This document shows, in pieces, positions 9,408-19,025 of a DNA stretch of 64,000 nt. How positions within the stretch are numbered: the first letter of the stretch is position 1; each line of letters opens with the position of its first letter. The notes under the pieces are model-generated. The model saw only the letters and a program-made list of their open reading frames with translations. It searched no databases and had not been told where the DNA came from. Source of the DNA: Cellulomonas cellasea. GTDB lineage: Bacteria; Actinomycetota; Actinomycetes; Actinomycetales; Cellulomonadaceae. The position numbers were made by a program, and so were the translations under genes. The stretch is taken from assembly GCF_006538745.1 (NCBI RefSeq), contig NZ_BJLR01000030.1, positions 186,001 through 250,000 of the forward strand, given 5' to 3'.

Positions 9408-10439
9408 TCATCCGGCGAGGATCCGGGACAGGTACCGCGCGACGGCCCGGACCGAGGCCATCGTCGCCGGGTAGTCCATGCGCAGCGGCCCGATCGAGCC
9501 GATCCGGGCCACGGACGCGCCGTCGTCGCGCGCACCGCTGTACCCGCTGGTCACGAAGCTCGTCTCGAGCAGGCCCTCGTGCTGCGTCTCGCGCCCGATG
9601 CGCACCGCGACGCCGCCCGAGTCCTCGGCCATCTCGCTGAGCAGCCGCAGGAGCACGACCTGCTCCTCGAGCGCCTCGAGCACCGGCCCGATCGTGTGCG
9701 TGAAGTCCGAGCCGCTGCCGCGCGCGAGGTTCGCCGTCCCGGCGAGCACGATGCGCTCCTCGATCTCCTGCGCGAGCGTCTCCTCGACGACCGCGACGAC
9801 CGAGCGCACGAGCGGCACGTCGTGCGGGGCGAACGCGTCGGGGAGCTCGGCGAGCACCCCGTCGAGCTCGGGCAGCCGGCGGCCGACGGCCGCGACGTTG
9901 AGCCGGGTCCGCAGCTGCGCGACGACGCCCTCCTCGACGTCCGCCCCGAGCTCGAGCGTGCGCTGCTCGACGCGGCCGTTGTCCGTGATGATGACGACGA
10001 GCAGGCGGCGGTCACCCACAGGCACGAGCTCGAGGTGGCGCAGCGCCGAGCGCCGCAGCGACGGGTACTGCACGACCGCGACCTGCTGCGTGAGCTGCGC
10101 GAGCAGCCGCACGGAGCGGTCGACGACGTCGTCGAGGTCCACGGCGTCCTCGAGGAACGACTGGATCGCGCGCTTCTCGGGTGCCGAGAGCGGCTTGACG
10201 GTCGAGAGCCGGTCGACGAACAGCCGGTAGCCCTTGTCGGTCGGGACGCGGCCCGCGGACGTGTGCGGCTGGGCGATGTAGCCGCCCTCCTCGAGGGCGG
10301 CCATGTCGTTGCGGATCGTCGCGGGCGAGACGCCGAGCGAGTGCCGCTCGACGAGCGCCCGGGAGCCGACCGGCTCCTTGGTCTGCACGTAGTCCTCGAC
10401 GATCGCGCGCAGCACGTCGAGCTTGCGGTCCTCGCTCAT
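9408..10439 (-). CDS. hrcA: Heat-inducible transcription repressor HrcA
   Basis: A 343-aa repressor of chaperone genes that binds CIRCE. The N-terminal winged helix includes [19 protein letters not shown] and the [10 protein letters not shown] motif. A GAF-like middle domain and dimerisation segments follow ([15 protein letters not shown]). The ATG at 10437-10439 has a strong AGGAGG 5 nt upstream. A CIRCE element about 90 bp upstream suggests autoregulation of hrcA-dnaJ-rsmE. Confidence 0.97.
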   Translation of the reverse strand: MSEDRKLDVLRAIVEDYVQTKEPVGSRALVERHSLGVSPATIRNDMAALEEGGYIAQPHTSAGRVPTDKGYRLFVDRLSTVKPLSAPEKRAIQSFLEDAVDLDDVVDRSVRLLAQLTQQVAVVQYPSLRRSALRHLELVPVGDRRLLVVIITDNGRVEQRTLELGADVEEGVVAQLRTRLNVAAVGRRLPELDGVLAELPDAFAPHDVPLVRSVVAVVEETLAQEIEERIVLAGTANLARGSGSDFTHTIGPVLEALEEQVVLLRLLSEMAEDSGGVAVRIGRETQHEGLLETSFVTSGYSGARDDGASVARIGSIGPLRMDYPATMASVRAVARYLSRILAG

Positions 10440-10528
10440 CGCACCTCCTGGCCGTCGGACCTGTGGCGTGCCCGGAGCGGGTCGGCGACCTGGAGGGGGC
10501 CCGCGGGGCGGGCCGGACCGGAGGAGGC

Positions 10529-10555
10529 GTAGCACTCGGGCATCGAGAGTGCCAA
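10529..10555 (-). promoter_or_regulatory. CIRCE operator for HrcA
   Basis: On the plus strand it reads GTAGCACTC, nine bases, then GAGTGCCAA. The consensus is TTAGCACTC-N9-GAGTGCTAA, so 16 of 18 arm bases match. On the minus strand its TTGGCA end could also serve as a -35 box. It lies about 90 bp upstream of the hrcA start. Confidence 0.9.
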
Positions 10556-10675
10556 TTCTACCTGGCGGACGGCGCGGCCTCGCGGTGGGGCCGCGGCACG
10601 TGACGAGCACCACCCCGCGAGGGCGCCGCCCCGGTGTGGCACCGGTGTGGCACCGCTCCCGCGTCGGCGGCCGCG

Positions 10676-11815
10676 TCAGGCGGCGGGCACCCGCTGGACC
10701 AGGTGCTCGACGAGGTCGCCGACGTCGACCGTCCCGAGCACGATGCCGCTCGCCTCGACGCACACGACCGGGGCGCCCCGCCAGATGACGGCCCGCGCGG
10801 TCGCACGCCGCAGGACCTCGAGGGGCGCCGCGGACGGCGTGACCACGAGCGCGGGCGCGAGGTGCGTGCCGCCCGCCGGGTCGCGCACCACGACGCTCGC
10901 CGGCCGGTTGCGGGCGTCGAGCACCACCGCGCCGGGTGCCGCGCCCGTCGCGTGGCGGGCCATCGTCGCGGGCAGCACCTGCGCGACGCGGACGAGGCCG
11001 ACGACGTGCTCGCCGCGGTCGGTGCTCGCCGCCGTCTCGCGCACGAACGCGGTCATGTCGTCGTCCATCCCCGTCCAGCCCGACGCGGGCCGGCCGAGCG
11101 CGTAGCCCTGGACGAGCGGCACGCCGAGGTGGATCAGGGCCGCGAGCTCCTCGCGCGTCTCGACGCCCTCGGCGACGAGCCAGGCGTCCATCTCGCCCGC
11201 GAGGTCGCCGAGCATGCGGACCGTGGCGCGCTGCACCGGGTCGGCGTGCACGCCCGTGATGAGCGCGCGGTCGAGCTTGACGATGTCGGGCCGCACGCGC
11301 AGCAGCTGCGTGAGCCCCGAGTGCCCGGTCCCCGCGTCGTCGATCGCGACGAGCCCCCCGAGCGCCCGCACCTCGGCGAGGACGTCCCCGAGCGCGTCGT
11401 CGTCGTGCGCCGCGACGTGCTCGGTGAGCTCGACCACGACGCCGTCGAGCCGGCCGCGCTCGAACAGCGCACCGCGCACGACCGGCTCCGCCATGAGGTG
11501 CGGCTCGACGTTGATCGAGCAGAACCCGTCGACGACGCCCCGCGCGCGCAGCGCGTGCATGGACCGCAGCACGATCGCGGTCAGCAGCGCGTCGACGCCC
11601 CGGCGCCGCGCTGCCGCGAACCACACGTCGGGGCTCGCTGAGGGCGGCCCGTCGAAGCGCGAGAGCAGCTCGTACCCGCCGACCCGTGCGTGCGTCACGT
11701 CGATGATGGGCTGCGCGACGAGCCGCACGCCCTCCCCTGCGAGCACACGGTCGAGCGCGTCGTCCCACACCGGGTCGTCGAGCTCGTCCGTCGCGCGCGT
11801 CACGACCGCCGTCAT
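10676..11815 (-). CDS. EAL-domain c-di-GMP phosphodiesterase with C-terminal CBS-like region
   Basis: A 379-aa protein. The EAL domain (about residues 20-250) keeps the catalytic set: Glu in YELLSRF, Asn in INVEP, Glu in ELTEH, both Asp in [11 protein letters not shown], Lys in VKLDR, Glu in AEGVET and Gln in QGYALG. It is therefore probably an active phosphodiesterase converting c-di-GMP to pGpG. The last 115 residues, ending in [16 protein letters not shown], look like a CBS-type sensory tandem. The ATG at 11815 has GAGGGGG upstream. Tandem TTGTCCA repeats lie about 35 bp further upstream. The gene stands alone. Confidence 0.88.
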   Translation of the reverse strand: MTAVVTRATDELDDPVWDDALDRVLAGEGVRLVAQPIIDVTHARVGGYELLSRFDGPPSASPDVWFAAARRRGVDALLTAIVLRSMHALRARGVVDGFCSINVEPHLMAEPVVRGALFERGRLDGVVVELTEHVAAHDDDALGDVLAEVRALGGLVAIDDAGTGHSGLTQLLRVRPDIVKLDRALITGVHADPVQRATVRMLGDLAGEMDAWLVAEGVETREELAALIHLGVPLVQGYALGRPASGWTGMDDDMTAFVRETAASTDRGEHVVGLVRVAQVLPATMARHATGAAPGAVVLDARNRPASVVVRDPAGGTHLAPALVVTPSAAPLEVLRRATARAVIWRGAPVVCVEASGIVLGTVDVGDLVEHLVQRVPAA

Positions 11816-11846
11816 GCATCCCCCTCGCCCGTAAGTCACAGCCGCC

Positions 11847-11864
11847 TTGTCCATCGGTTGTCCA
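11847..11864 (+). promoter_or_regulatory. Direct heptamer repeats upstream of the EAL gene
   Basis: TTGTCCA occurs at 11847-11853 and again at 11858-11864. The 11-bp period puts both on one face of the helix. They lie in the divergent region between the EAL gene and DUF3097. They may be a regulator site or part of the EAL promoter (TGGACA is a fair -35 on the minus strand). Confidence 0.4.
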
Positions 11865-12003
11865 GGTCCGCGACATGAGGCCCCGAGCCCGACGTGTTCT
11901 CGCTGGTCACGCACGGGCACCTCACCCGCCCGACGCGGCCGCCCGGGGGTCACCCGGACGCGCCGCCGACGCGCGGCGCCGAGCCCGTCCGTGGGCCCGC
12001 GTC

Positions 12004-12009
12004 TACGCT
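12004..12009 (+). promoter_or_regulatory. -10 box of a leaderless promoter for DUF3097
   Basis: TACGCT ends 6 nt before the GTG at 12016, so transcription should begin at or next to the start codon. No Shine-Dalgarno sequence is present. Confidence 0.6.
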
Positions 12010-12015
12010 GCCCGG

Positions 12016-12882
12016 GTGACCCACGACCGTTACGGCAACGACGTCCTCGGGAGCACCCGGCCGGCGTCCGCGCACCACCGCGCCCCCCGCACCTCCCGCC
12101 CGCAGGCCGCCGAGCCGGGCCTCGTCGTCGAGGAGGTCATGACCGGCTGGGTCGGCGCGGTCGTGCGCGTCGAGAAGTCCGGCGGGCAGCACGTCGTGGT
12201 GCTCGAGGACCGGCGCGGCAAGACCCGCGCCTTCCCGCTCGGCCCCGGCTTCTGGGTCGACGGCGAGCCCGTCGAGCTGCGCGCGCCCGCGGGTCCGACG
12301 GCGCCCGCCGCACCGACGCGAACGGCGTCCGGCTCGGTCGCGGTCTCGCACGCCCGCGCCCGCGTCGCCCGCGGGAGCCGCATCTGGGTCGAGGGCAAGC
12401 ACGACGCCGAGCTCGTCGAGAAGGTCTGGGGCGACGACCTGCGCGTCGAGGGCGTCGTCGTCGAGCTCCTCGACGGCGTCGACAACCTCGCGGACGCGCT
12501 CGCCGACTTCGGCCCGACCCGCGAGCGCCGCGTCGGCGTGCTCGTCGACCACCTCGTGCCCGGGTCGAAGGAGCGCCGGATCGCCGACGCCGCGATGCGC
12601 ACCGTCCCCGCCGGGACCGTGCTCGTGCTCGGCCACCCGTACGTCGACGTGTGGCAGGCGGTGCGCCCCGAGCGGATCGGGCTCACCGCGTGGCCGACGA
12701 TCGAGCGCGGCACCGAGTGGAAGCACGGCATCCTGCGCGAGCTCGGCTGGCCCGCGGACGAGCAGGCCGACGTCGCGCGCGCGTGGCAGCGGATCCTGCG
12801 CTCCGTGCGCTCCTACGCGGACCTCGAGCCGTCGCTGCTCGGCCGGGTCGAGGAGCTCATCGACTTCGTCACGACCGGCTGA
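12016..12882 (+). CDS. DUF3097 family protein
   Basis: A 288-aa actinobacterial protein of unknown function. Conserved blocks are YGNDVLGS at the N-terminus, VVRVEKSGG, SRIWVEGKHDAELVEKVWG, GVLVDHLVPGSKE, GHPYVDVWQAV and LLGRVEELIDFVT at the end. The VEGKHD and VLVDHLVPGSKE blocks resemble the Glu and Asp motifs of a TOPRIM fold, which would suggest nucleic-acid cleavage or primase-like chemistry; that is my inference. Family genes usually sit between hemW/lepA and hrcA, as here. The GTG start is supported by the leaderless promoter. Confidence 0.88.
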   Translation: MTHDRYGNDVLGSTRPASAHHRAPRTSRPQAAEPGLVVEEVMTGWVGAVVRVEKSGGQHVVVLEDRRGKTRAFPLGPGFWVDGEPVELRAPAGPTAPAAPTRTASGSVAVSHARARVARGSRIWVEGKHDAELVEKVWGDDLRVEGVVVELLDGVDNLADALADFGPTRERRVGVLVDHLVPGSKERRIADAAMRTVPAGTVLVLGHPYVDVWQAVRPERIGLTAWPTIERGTEWKHGILRELGWPADEQADVARAWQRILRSVRSYADLEPSLLGRVEELIDFVTTG

Positions 12883-13039
12883 GCACCCTCGCGCCGGACG
12901 TCGGTGCGGCCCGTCGCGCCGGACCTCCGCCCCCGGCCGTCCGCCGCCGCCCTAGGCCCGCCAGGGGCGCCGCCCCTCCGCCCGGTCCGCCCGACCGCGT
13001 TCCGCTCGGCCCACCCACAGCGTTCCGCGGGGCAGGCCG

Positions 13040-13744
13040 TCAGGCCGCGACCGGCTCGCCGAGCAGCGTCCGGTACAGGTGCGTCTGCGCGAGCACGACG
13101 ACCGGCGCGGCGAGCACGATGCCGACGCCGCACACCAGCACGCCGACGAGGCACGCGAGCAGCGCCACGACCGCGAGCCCCGCGCACGCTCCGAGGTTGC
13201 GCTGCACGAGCATCGCGCTCGACCGCAGTGCCGCGACCGGGCCGAGCCCCTTGTCCAGCACGAACAGCAGCGTGAACTGCGCGTACAGCGCGACGGCGAG
13301 CGCCGGCAGGTAGCACAGCAGCGTGCCGACGCCGGCGAGCGCCGCGACCAGCAGCGCCGCGAGCACGACGGTCCCGGTCCGCCCGCCGCCCGTGAACGTG
13401 CGCCCGGTCGGTGCCCGGCCGTCGGTGACCGCGAGCGCGCCGCGCGTGAGCACGGCCTGCACGAGCCCGGCGAGCAGCACGCCCGTCACCGCGAGCAGCA
13501 GCACGAGCCCCGCGAACCCGGTGACGCCGAGCACCCGGAGCGCTGAGGCGTCCTCGCCCGCGACCGCGTCGACGAACCGCGCGACGCCCCGGCCCACCGC
13601 GAGCGTCACGAGCAGCTGGAGCACCGCCGCGACCGCGGTCGCGACGAGCGCGGCGAGCAGGAACGGACCGGCGTGGTCGCGGACCGTGCGGGCGGCGTAT
13701 CCGTAGGCGTCCTCGACGCCCCTGTCCGGCGTGGGCTCGCTCAT
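13040..13744 (-). CDS. Multi-pass membrane protein, function unknown
   Basis: A 234-aa protein. After a short polar N-terminus it has about five to six hydrophobic segments rich in Ala, Val and Leu (for example FLLAALVATAVAAVLQLLV and GVGIVLAAPVVVLAQTHLY). No catalytic motif is visible. The layout resembles DUF975/glycerophosphodiester-phosphodiesterase-type membrane domains of Actinobacteria, but I cannot assign it. The ATG at 13742-13744 has GGAGGAG upstream. A 12-bp palindrome lies between it and the divergent DUF4870 pair. Confidence 0.75.
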   Translation of the reverse strand: MSEPTPDRGVEDAYGYAARTVRDHAGPFLLAALVATAVAAVLQLLVTLAVGRGVARFVDAVAGEDASALRVLGVTGFAGLVLLLAVTGVLLAGLVQAVLTRGALAVTDGRAPTGRTFTGGGRTGTVVLAALLVAALAGVGTLLCYLPALAVALYAQFTLLFVLDKGLGPVAALRSSAMLVQRNLGACAGLAVVALLACLVGVLVCGVGIVLAAPVVVLAQTHLYRTLLGEPVAA

Positions 13745-13797
13745 CGTTCTCCTCCGGTCGGGTGCGGCACCATCCTGGCCGCACGACGGCCGCCGCA

Positions 13798-13809
13798 CCC
13801 ACCGGTGGG
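13798..13809. promoter_or_regulatory. 12-bp palindrome in a divergent promoter region
   Basis: CCCACCGGTGGG is a perfect palindrome between the membrane protein gene and the DUF4870 pair. A -10 box for the latter, TAGTGT, lies at 13873-13878, 54 nt before its ATG. Confidence 0.35.
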
Positions 13810-13932
13810 CCCGCAGCGGGGCCGGGCGGGCGGATTTTCCCGGGTTTGTCCCTGCACCGCACCTCGGACGACTAGTGTGCGGCGCATCGGCGCGTCCGCC
13901 GCGCCGAAACCCCCTGACGCGAAAGGCTCGAC

Positions 13933-14307
13933 ATGAGTGACCACCCGCCCGCCGGGCACACCGCCGCCCCCCTCACCGACGCGGAGACCCGTCAGTGGGC
14001 CGGACTGGCCCACCTCGGCGGGATCCTGTGGATCGTCCCGGGCCTCGTCATCTGGCTGGTGTTCCGGGCGCGCAGCGCGTTCGTGGACCAGGAGGGCAAG
14101 AAGGCCGTCAACTTCCAGATCACGCTGCTGCTCGCCTGGGTCGCGGTCGCCATCCTCGGCGCCATCCTGGACCCGCTGTGGGTGCTCACCCAGCTCGCTC
14201 AGTTCGCCCTCTGGGTCGTCTCGATCATCTTCTCGATCCAGGGCTACCTCGCCGTGCAGCGCGGCCAGGCCTACCGCTATCCCTTCTCGCTGGAGCTGAT
14301 CAAGTGA
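13933..14307 (+). CDS. DUF4870 small membrane protein (first of a pair)
   Basis: A 124-aa protein with the DUF4870 (Tic20-like) pattern: a polar start with TRQWAGLAHLGGILW, a first helix to IWLVF, then FVDQEGKKAVNFQITLLL, two more helices and a C-terminal AYRYPFSLELIK. The role of the family is unknown. GAAAGG precedes the ATG by 6 nt. Its TGA overlaps the GTG of the second DUF4870 gene. Confidence 0.9.
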   Translation: MSDHPPAGHTAAPLTDAETRQWAGLAHLGGILWIVPGLVIWLVFRARSAFVDQEGKKAVNFQITLLLAWVAVAILGAILDPLWVLTQLAQFALWVVSIIFSIQGYLAVQRGQAYRYPFSLELIK

Positions 14308-14798
14308 CCACGAACCCCGAGCACCCGCAGCAGCCCACCGGCGCGGTGCCGCCGCCGCCCGCCGCCGGCTACGGCCAGCCCGGCGCCGTCCCGCCCCCGC
14401 CCGCACAGGGCTACGGCGCACCCCAGGGCGGCTACCCGCCCGCCGGCTACGGCGCCCCGGGCGTCGGCGCGCCGCTCAACGACTCGGACCAGCGGATGTG
14501 GGCGATCTTCGCGCACGTCGGCGGCATCATCACGTACTTCGTCGCGCCGCTCGTGATCTGGCTCGTCTTCAAGGGCCGCGGGCAGTTCGTCGAGGACCAG
14601 TCGAAGGAGGCGCTGAACTGGCACATCACGCTGGTCATCGCCTACGTCGTCGGCTTCATCACGAGCTTCATCGTCATCGGCTTCGTGCTGATCTTCGTCG
14701 CCGCGCTCGCGCAGCTGATCTTCGGGATCCTCGCCGCGGTCGCCGCGAGCTCGAACCAGTACTACCGCTACCCGGTGGCGCTGCGCCTCATCAAGTGA
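14304..14798 (+). CDS. DUF4870 membrane protein with Pro/Gly/Tyr-rich N-terminus
   Basis: A 164-aa paralogue of the preceding protein. Residues 1-55 are a low-complexity Pro/Gly/Gln/Tyr region (repeats such as GAVPPPPA and GYGAP). The DUF4870 part follows: RMWAIFAHVGGIITYF, VEDQSKEALNWHITL and YYRYPVALRLIK. The start is a GTG within the previous stop (GTGA), with GGAG upstream. The two proteins are probably made at equal level and may form heteromers; that is inference. A perfect hairpin terminator follows. Confidence 0.9.
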   Translation: MTTNPEHPQQPTGAVPPPPAAGYGQPGAVPPPPAQGYGAPQGGYPPAGYGAPGVGAPLNDSDQRMWAIFAHVGGIITYFVAPLVIWLVFKGRGQFVEDQSKEALNWHITLVIAYVVGFITSFIVIGFVLIFVAALAQLIFGILAAVAASSNQYYRYPVALRLIK

Positions 14799-14815
14799 GC
14801 TGAGCCCGCCACGTC

Positions 14816-14853
14816 ACGACGCCCCGCGCACCGAGAGGTGCGCGGGGCGTCGT
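14816..14853. terminator. Bidirectional terminator hairpin
   Basis: Perfect 17-bp inverted repeat with a GAGA tetraloop (left arm ACGACGCCCCGCGCACC). It sits between the convergent DUF4870 pair and hemW and could serve both. Confidence 0.8.
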
Positions 14854-14928
14854 CGCGTCCGGACGCCGTGCCGCGTACCCGTCGCCGTGCCCGTGGCGCG
14901 GTGACACCTGGGCCTGTCGGGCCGCCGC

Positions 14929-16167
14929 TCAGTCCGTGAGCGTGCGCACCACGGCGTCCGCGAGCAGCCGCCCGCGCTGCGTGAGCAGCACGCGCCGCTC
15001 GCCGTCGGCCCCGAGCGCGGCCCGCCCGTCGACGAGTCCGTCCGCGACGAGCCCCGCGACCCGGCCGCGCGCCGCGTCGCTCAGCGCACCGAGTCCCAGG
15101 CCCTCCGCGAGCCGCACCCCGAGCATCACGCGCTCGAGCTGGGCCGCGTCGTCCGCGACGGTCTCCCGCCCGGCCGCCGGGCTCAGCCCGCGCGCGAGGC
15201 GGTCGGCGTACGCGCGCGGGTGCTTGACGTTCCACCACCGCACCCCGCCGACGTGGCTGTGCGCGCCGGGCCCGACGCCCCACCAGTCGTCCCCGCGCCA
15301 GTACGCGAGGTTGTGCCGGCAGCGGTCCGCGTCGGTGCGCGCCCAGTTGCTGACCTCGTACCAGCCGAGGCCCGCGGCGGTCAGGAGCTCGTCGGCGAGC
15401 TCGTACTTGGCGGCGAGGTCGTCCTCGGTCGGCAGCGCGAGCTCGCCCCGGCGGACCTGCACGGCCATCCGCGTGCCCGTCTCGACCACCAGCGCGTACG
15501 CCGACACGTGGTCGACGCCCGCGGCCAGCACCGCGTCGAGGCTCGCGCGCCAGTCGCCCACCGACTCCCCCGGCGTGCCGTAGATGAGGTCGAGCGACAC
15601 GCGCAGCCCCGCGTCCTGGGCCCAGCGCACGACGTCGGGGATGCGCCGGGGGTCGTGCGTCCGCTCGAGCGTCGCGAGCACGTGCGGCACCGCGGACTGC
15701 ATGCCGAAGGACACGCGCGTGAAGCCCGCGGCCGCGAGCGCCGCCAGGGACTCCGGCGTCACCGAGTCGGGGTTCGCCTCCGTGGTGACCTCCGCGTCCG
15801 GGGTCAGGCCCCACGCGTCGCGGATGCCGTCGAGCATCGCCGCGAGGTCCCGCGCGGGCAGCACCGTCGGCGTCCCCCCGCCCACGAACACGGTGGAGAC
15901 GGCCCGCGGGGGCAGGCCGGCGTCGCGCAGCACCCGGGCGCCCAGCGCGATCTCGCTCAGCGCGGTCGACGCGTAGGACGCCTGGCTCGCGCCGCCGCCG
16001 AGCTCGGTCGCGGTGTACGTGTTGAAGTCGCAGTACCCGCAGCGCACCGTGCAGAACGGCACGTGCAGGTACACCCCGAGCGCCCGGTCGTGAGCGCCGT
16101 CGCGGACCGAGGCGGGCAGCGCGCCGTCCTCCGGTGCGGCGTCGCCGTCCGGCAGCGCCGGGCTCAC
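14929..16167 (-). CDS. hemW: Radical SAM heme chaperone HemW
   Basis: A 412-aa protein. The radical-SAM cluster motif [10 protein letters not shown] (C-x3-C-x2-C) lies near residue 45, preceded by GVYLHVPF. Family blocks [21 protein letters not shown] and DLIYGTPGE follow. The C-terminal HemN domain includes YEVSNWAR and GVGPGAHS. Proteins of this type were long annotated as coproporphyrinogen III oxidase but act in heme trafficking. The GTG at 16165-16167 overlaps the lepA stop codon, so hemW is coupled to lepA. Confidence 0.95.
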   Translation of the reverse strand: MSPALPDGDAAPEDGALPASVRDGAHDRALGVYLHVPFCTVRCGYCDFNTYTATELGGGASQASYASTALSEIALGARVLRDAGLPPRAVSTVFVGGGTPTVLPARDLAAMLDGIRDAWGLTPDAEVTTEANPDSVTPESLAALAAAGFTRVSFGMQSAVPHVLATLERTHDPRRIPDVVRWAQDAGLRVSLDLIYGTPGESVGDWRASLDAVLAAGVDHVSAYALVVETGTRMAVQVRRGELALPTEDDLAAKYELADELLTAAGLGWYEVSNWARTDADRCRHNLAYWRGDDWWGVGPGAHSHVGGVRWWNVKHPRAYADRLARGLSPAAGRETVADDAAQLERVMLGVRLAEGLGLGALSDAARGRVAGLVADGLVDGRAALGADGERRVLLTQRGRLLADAVVRTLTD

Positions 16168-18032
16168 TTCTTCTTCGCGTCCTTGTTCACGCTGCTGCCC
16201 GCGGCCTCCGAGGACAGCGCCGCGATGAAGGCCTCCTGCGGCACGTCGACCCGGCCGATCGTCTTCATGCGCTTCTTGCCCTCCTTCTGCTTCTCGAGGA
16301 GCTTGCGCTTGCGGGTGATGTCGCCGCCGTAGCACTTCGCGAGGACGTCCTTGCGGATCGCGCGGATCGTCTCGCGCGCGATCACCCGGGCGCCGATCGC
16401 GGCCTGGATCGGCACCTCGAACTGCTGGCGCGGGATGAGGTCCTTGAGCTTGCCGACCATCATCACGCCGTACGCGTAGGCCTTCTCCTTGTGCACGATC
16501 GCGCTGAACGCGTCGACCTGCTCGCCCTGCAGGAGGATGTCGACCTTCACCAGGTCGGCGGCCTGCTCGCCGTTGGGCTCGTAGTCGAGGCTCGCGTACC
16601 CGCGGGTCTTGGACTTGAGCGCGTCGAAGAAGTCGAACACGATCTCGGCGAGCGGGAGCGTGTAGCGCATCTCGACGCGCTCCTCGGACAGGTAGTCCAT
16701 CCCGAGCAGGTCGCCGCGCCGCGTCTGGCACAGCTCCATGACGGACCCGATGAACTCGCTCGGGACGAGGATCGTCGCGCGCACGACCGGCTCCCGGACC
16801 TCCATGATCCGCCCGCCCGGGTACTCGCTCGGGTTCGTGACGGTGACGACGCTGCGGTCCTCGAGGGTCACGTCGTAGACGACGTTCGGCGCGGTCGAGA
16901 TGAGGTCGAGGTCGAACTCGCGCTCGAGCCGCTCGCGCACGATCTCGAGGTGCAGGAGGCCGAGGAACCCGACGCGGAACCCGAAGCCGAGCGCCACCGA
17001 CGTCTCGGGCTCGTAGACCAGCGCGGCGTCGTTGAGCTTGAGGCGGTCGAGCGCGTCGCGCAGCACCGGGTAGTCGGTCCCGTCGAGCGGGTACAGGCCC
17101 GAGAACACCATGGGCTTGGGGTCGCGGTAGCCGCCGAGGTCCTGCGACGCGGGCTTGCTCGCGTTCGTCACCGTGTCGCCGACGCGGGACTGACGCACGT
17201 CCTTGACGCCCGTGATGAGGTAGCCGACCTCGCCGACCCCGAGGCCCTTGGTCACGACGGGCTCGGGCGAGATGACGCCGATCTCGAGCAGCTCGTGGGT
17301 CGCGCGCGTCGACATCATCGCGATCTTCTCGCGCGGGTTGAGGTTGCCGTCGACGACACGGACGTACGTCACGACACCGCGGTAGGTGTCGTAGACGGAG
17401 TCGAAGATCATCGCGCGCGCCGGGGCGTCCGCGTCGCCGGTCGGCGCGGGGATGAGCTCAACGATCCGGTCGAGCAGCGCCTCGACCCCCTGACCCGTCT
17501 TGCCCGAGACGCGCAGGCAGTCCTCGGGGTCGCCGCCGATGAGCTTCGCGAGCTCCTCGGCGTACTTCTCGGGCTGCGCGGCCGGCAGGTCGATCTTGTT
17601 GAGCACCGGGATGACCTGCAGGTCGTTCTCCATCGCGAGGTACAGGTTCGCGAGCGTCTGCGCCTCGATGCCCTGCGCGGCGTCGACCAGCAGCACGGCG
17701 CCCTCGCACGCCGCCAGCGAGCGCGAGACCTCGTACGTGAAGTCGACGTGCCCGGGGGTGTCGATCATGTTGAGCGCGAAGGGCTGCACCACGCCGGACG
17801 CGTCGGCGACGCCCCACGGCATGCGCACGGCCTGCGACTTGATCGTGATGCCGCGCTCGCGCTCGATGTCCATGCGGTCGAGGTACTGCGCGCGCATCGC
17901 CCGGGCGTCGACGACGCCGGTGGCCTGGAGCATGCGGTCCGCGAGCGTCGACTTCCCGTGGTCGATGTGCGCGATGATGCAGAAGTTGCGCAGGAGCTCG
18001 GGCGGCGTCGCTGCCGGCTGGATGCGCTGCAT
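16164..18032 (-). CDS. lepA: Elongation factor 4 (LepA)
   Basis: A 622-aa translational GTPase that associates with ribosomes. The G domain shows AHIDHGKST, the switch [19 protein letters not shown] and NKIDLP. Domain II and the EF-G-like domains follow. The LepA-specific C-terminal domain ends in a Lys-rich stretch ([15 protein letters not shown]). Length is normal. The ATG at 18032 gives the usual short tail before [14 protein letters not shown]. No clear Shine-Dalgarno is seen. It is divergent from the DinB gene, with about 100 bp between them. Confidence 0.97.
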   Translation of the reverse strand: MQRIQPAATPPELLRNFCIIAHIDHGKSTLADRMLQATGVVDARAMRAQYLDRMDIERERGITIKSQAVRMPWGVADASGVVQPFALNMIDTPGHVDFTYEVSRSLAACEGAVLLVDAAQGIEAQTLANLYLAMENDLQVIPVLNKIDLPAAQPEKYAEELAKLIGGDPEDCLRVSGKTGQGVEALLDRIVELIPAPTGDADAPARAMIFDSVYDTYRGVVTYVRVVDGNLNPREKIAMMSTRATHELLEIGVISPEPVVTKGLGVGEVGYLITGVKDVRQSRVGDTVTNASKPASQDLGGYRDPKPMVFSGLYPLDGTDYPVLRDALDRLKLNDAALVYEPETSVALGFGFRVGFLGLLHLEIVRERLEREFDLDLISTAPNVVYDVTLEDRSVVTVTNPSEYPGGRIMEVREPVVRATILVPSEFIGSVMELCQTRRGDLLGMDYLSEERVEMRYTLPLAEIVFDFFDALKSKTRGYASLDYEPNGEQAADLVKVDILLQGEQVDAFSAIVHKEKAYAYGVMMVGKLKDLIPRQQFEVPIQAAIGARVIARETIRAIRKDVLAKCYGGDITRKRKLLEKQKEGKKRMKTIGRVDVPQEAFIAALSSEAAGSSVNKDAKKK

Positions 18033-18134
18033 GCCCGCGGCGGCTGGGATCGGGGACAACTCGGGTTCGCTCCGGCTTCGACGGGGGTCTCGGTTCGGGC
18101 CCGTGATGCGGCGCAGGCCCGCCACCATGGTCCC

Positions 18135-18833
18135 ATGACGGACGCCGACCTCGACCATCTCGCCCTGCTCGGGCTCGCGCAGCGCGACTTCCTCGCCGCG
18201 ATCGACCTCGTCCCCGCCGACGCGCCGGTGCCGGCGTGCGGCGCGTGGACCGTCGCGGACCTCGTCGACCACCTCGCCGAGATCCACCGCTGGGCCGCCG
18301 CGATGGCCCGCGGGGAGGACGAGGTGCCGCTCGAGCGCGGCAGGGCCCCGCTCGCGGAGCACTACTCCCGGTGCGCGCAGGAGCTCGCCGCGACGCTCAG
18401 GGACCTCGGGCCGGACGCCCCCTGCGAGACGCTGGAGGGTGCGGGGCGGGCGTCGTTCTGGCGCCGGCGGCAGCTGCACGAGACGCTCGTGCACCTGTGG
18501 GACCTGCGGACCGCGGCCGGGCTCCCCGTGGACGCCGCGCCCGAGGTGTGGGCCGACACCGTCGACGAGGTGGTCCACGTGATGCAGCCGCGCCAGGTCC
18601 GCCTGGGCCGCATGCCCGCGCTCGACGTCGCGCTCGACCTCACCGCGCTCGACGCGGGCCGCACGTGGCGCCTCGGAACCGGTCGCGACGCACCGCACGC
18701 CGCCGTCGCCGGCTCGGCCGCCTCGCTCGCGCTCCTGCTGTGGGGCCGGCGCACGCCCGGCGGGCCGCACCTCGCGGTCGCCGGGGACGCCGCGGCACTG
18801 GACCGGGCGCTCGCGCAGGCCCTCGTCCCCTGA
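18135..18833 (+). CDS. Mycothiol-dependent maleylpyruvate isomerase/DinB-type protein
   Basis: A 232-aa protein. The N-terminal four-helix domain fits the MDMPI_N/DinB type: [20 protein letters not shown] carries the first His, and [19 protein letters not shown] the two further His. That is the usual metal-binding triad. The C-terminal region is a small alpha/beta domain. Relatives use mycothiol, the actinobacterial thiol, as cofactor for isomerase or transferase reactions. The substrate cannot be told. It stands alone. Confidence 0.85.
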   Translation: MTDADLDHLALLGLAQRDFLAAIDLVPADAPVPACGAWTVADLVDHLAEIHRWAAAMARGEDEVPLERGRAPLAEHYSRCAQELAATLRDLGPDAPCETLEGAGRASFWRRRQLHETLVHLWDLRTAAGLPVDAAPEVWADTVDEVVHVMQPRQVRLGRMPALDVALDLTALDAGRTWRLGTGRDAPHAAVAGSAASLALLLWGRRTPGGPHLAVAGDAAALDRALAQALVP

Positions 18834-18924
18834 CCTGCCGGCCGGGCCGTCGCCCGAGCCGTCCCTGCGCCGTCCCGCGAGCCGTCCCTGCGCCGCCCGG
18901 TGAGCCTTTCCCCGCGCCGTCCAG

Positions 18925-18938
18925 GACGGATGTCCGTC
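18925..18938. promoter_or_regulatory. 14-bp inverted repeat upstream of the GGDEF-EAL gene
   Basis: GACGGA-TG-TCCGTC is a perfect inverted repeat about 90 bp upstream of the chosen start. The surrounding 18834-19025 stretch otherwise holds only imperfect GCCGTCCCTGCGCCG-like repeats. Confidence 0.35.
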
Positions 18939-19025
18939 GAGACAGCCCGCACGCGTGCGTCATGATGCAGGGTGTGCCGCGCGCGACCAGGTCGCCGCGG
19001 CGCACGGGGGGAAGGGGAGCACGAC

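Noticed and set aside
18972-19025. Upstream GTG as start of the GGDEF-EAL gene (possible CATGAT -10 box 7 nt before)
   Set aside because: The extension is Arg/Gly-rich without conservation, and the GTG at 19026 has a strong Shine-Dalgarno sequence.
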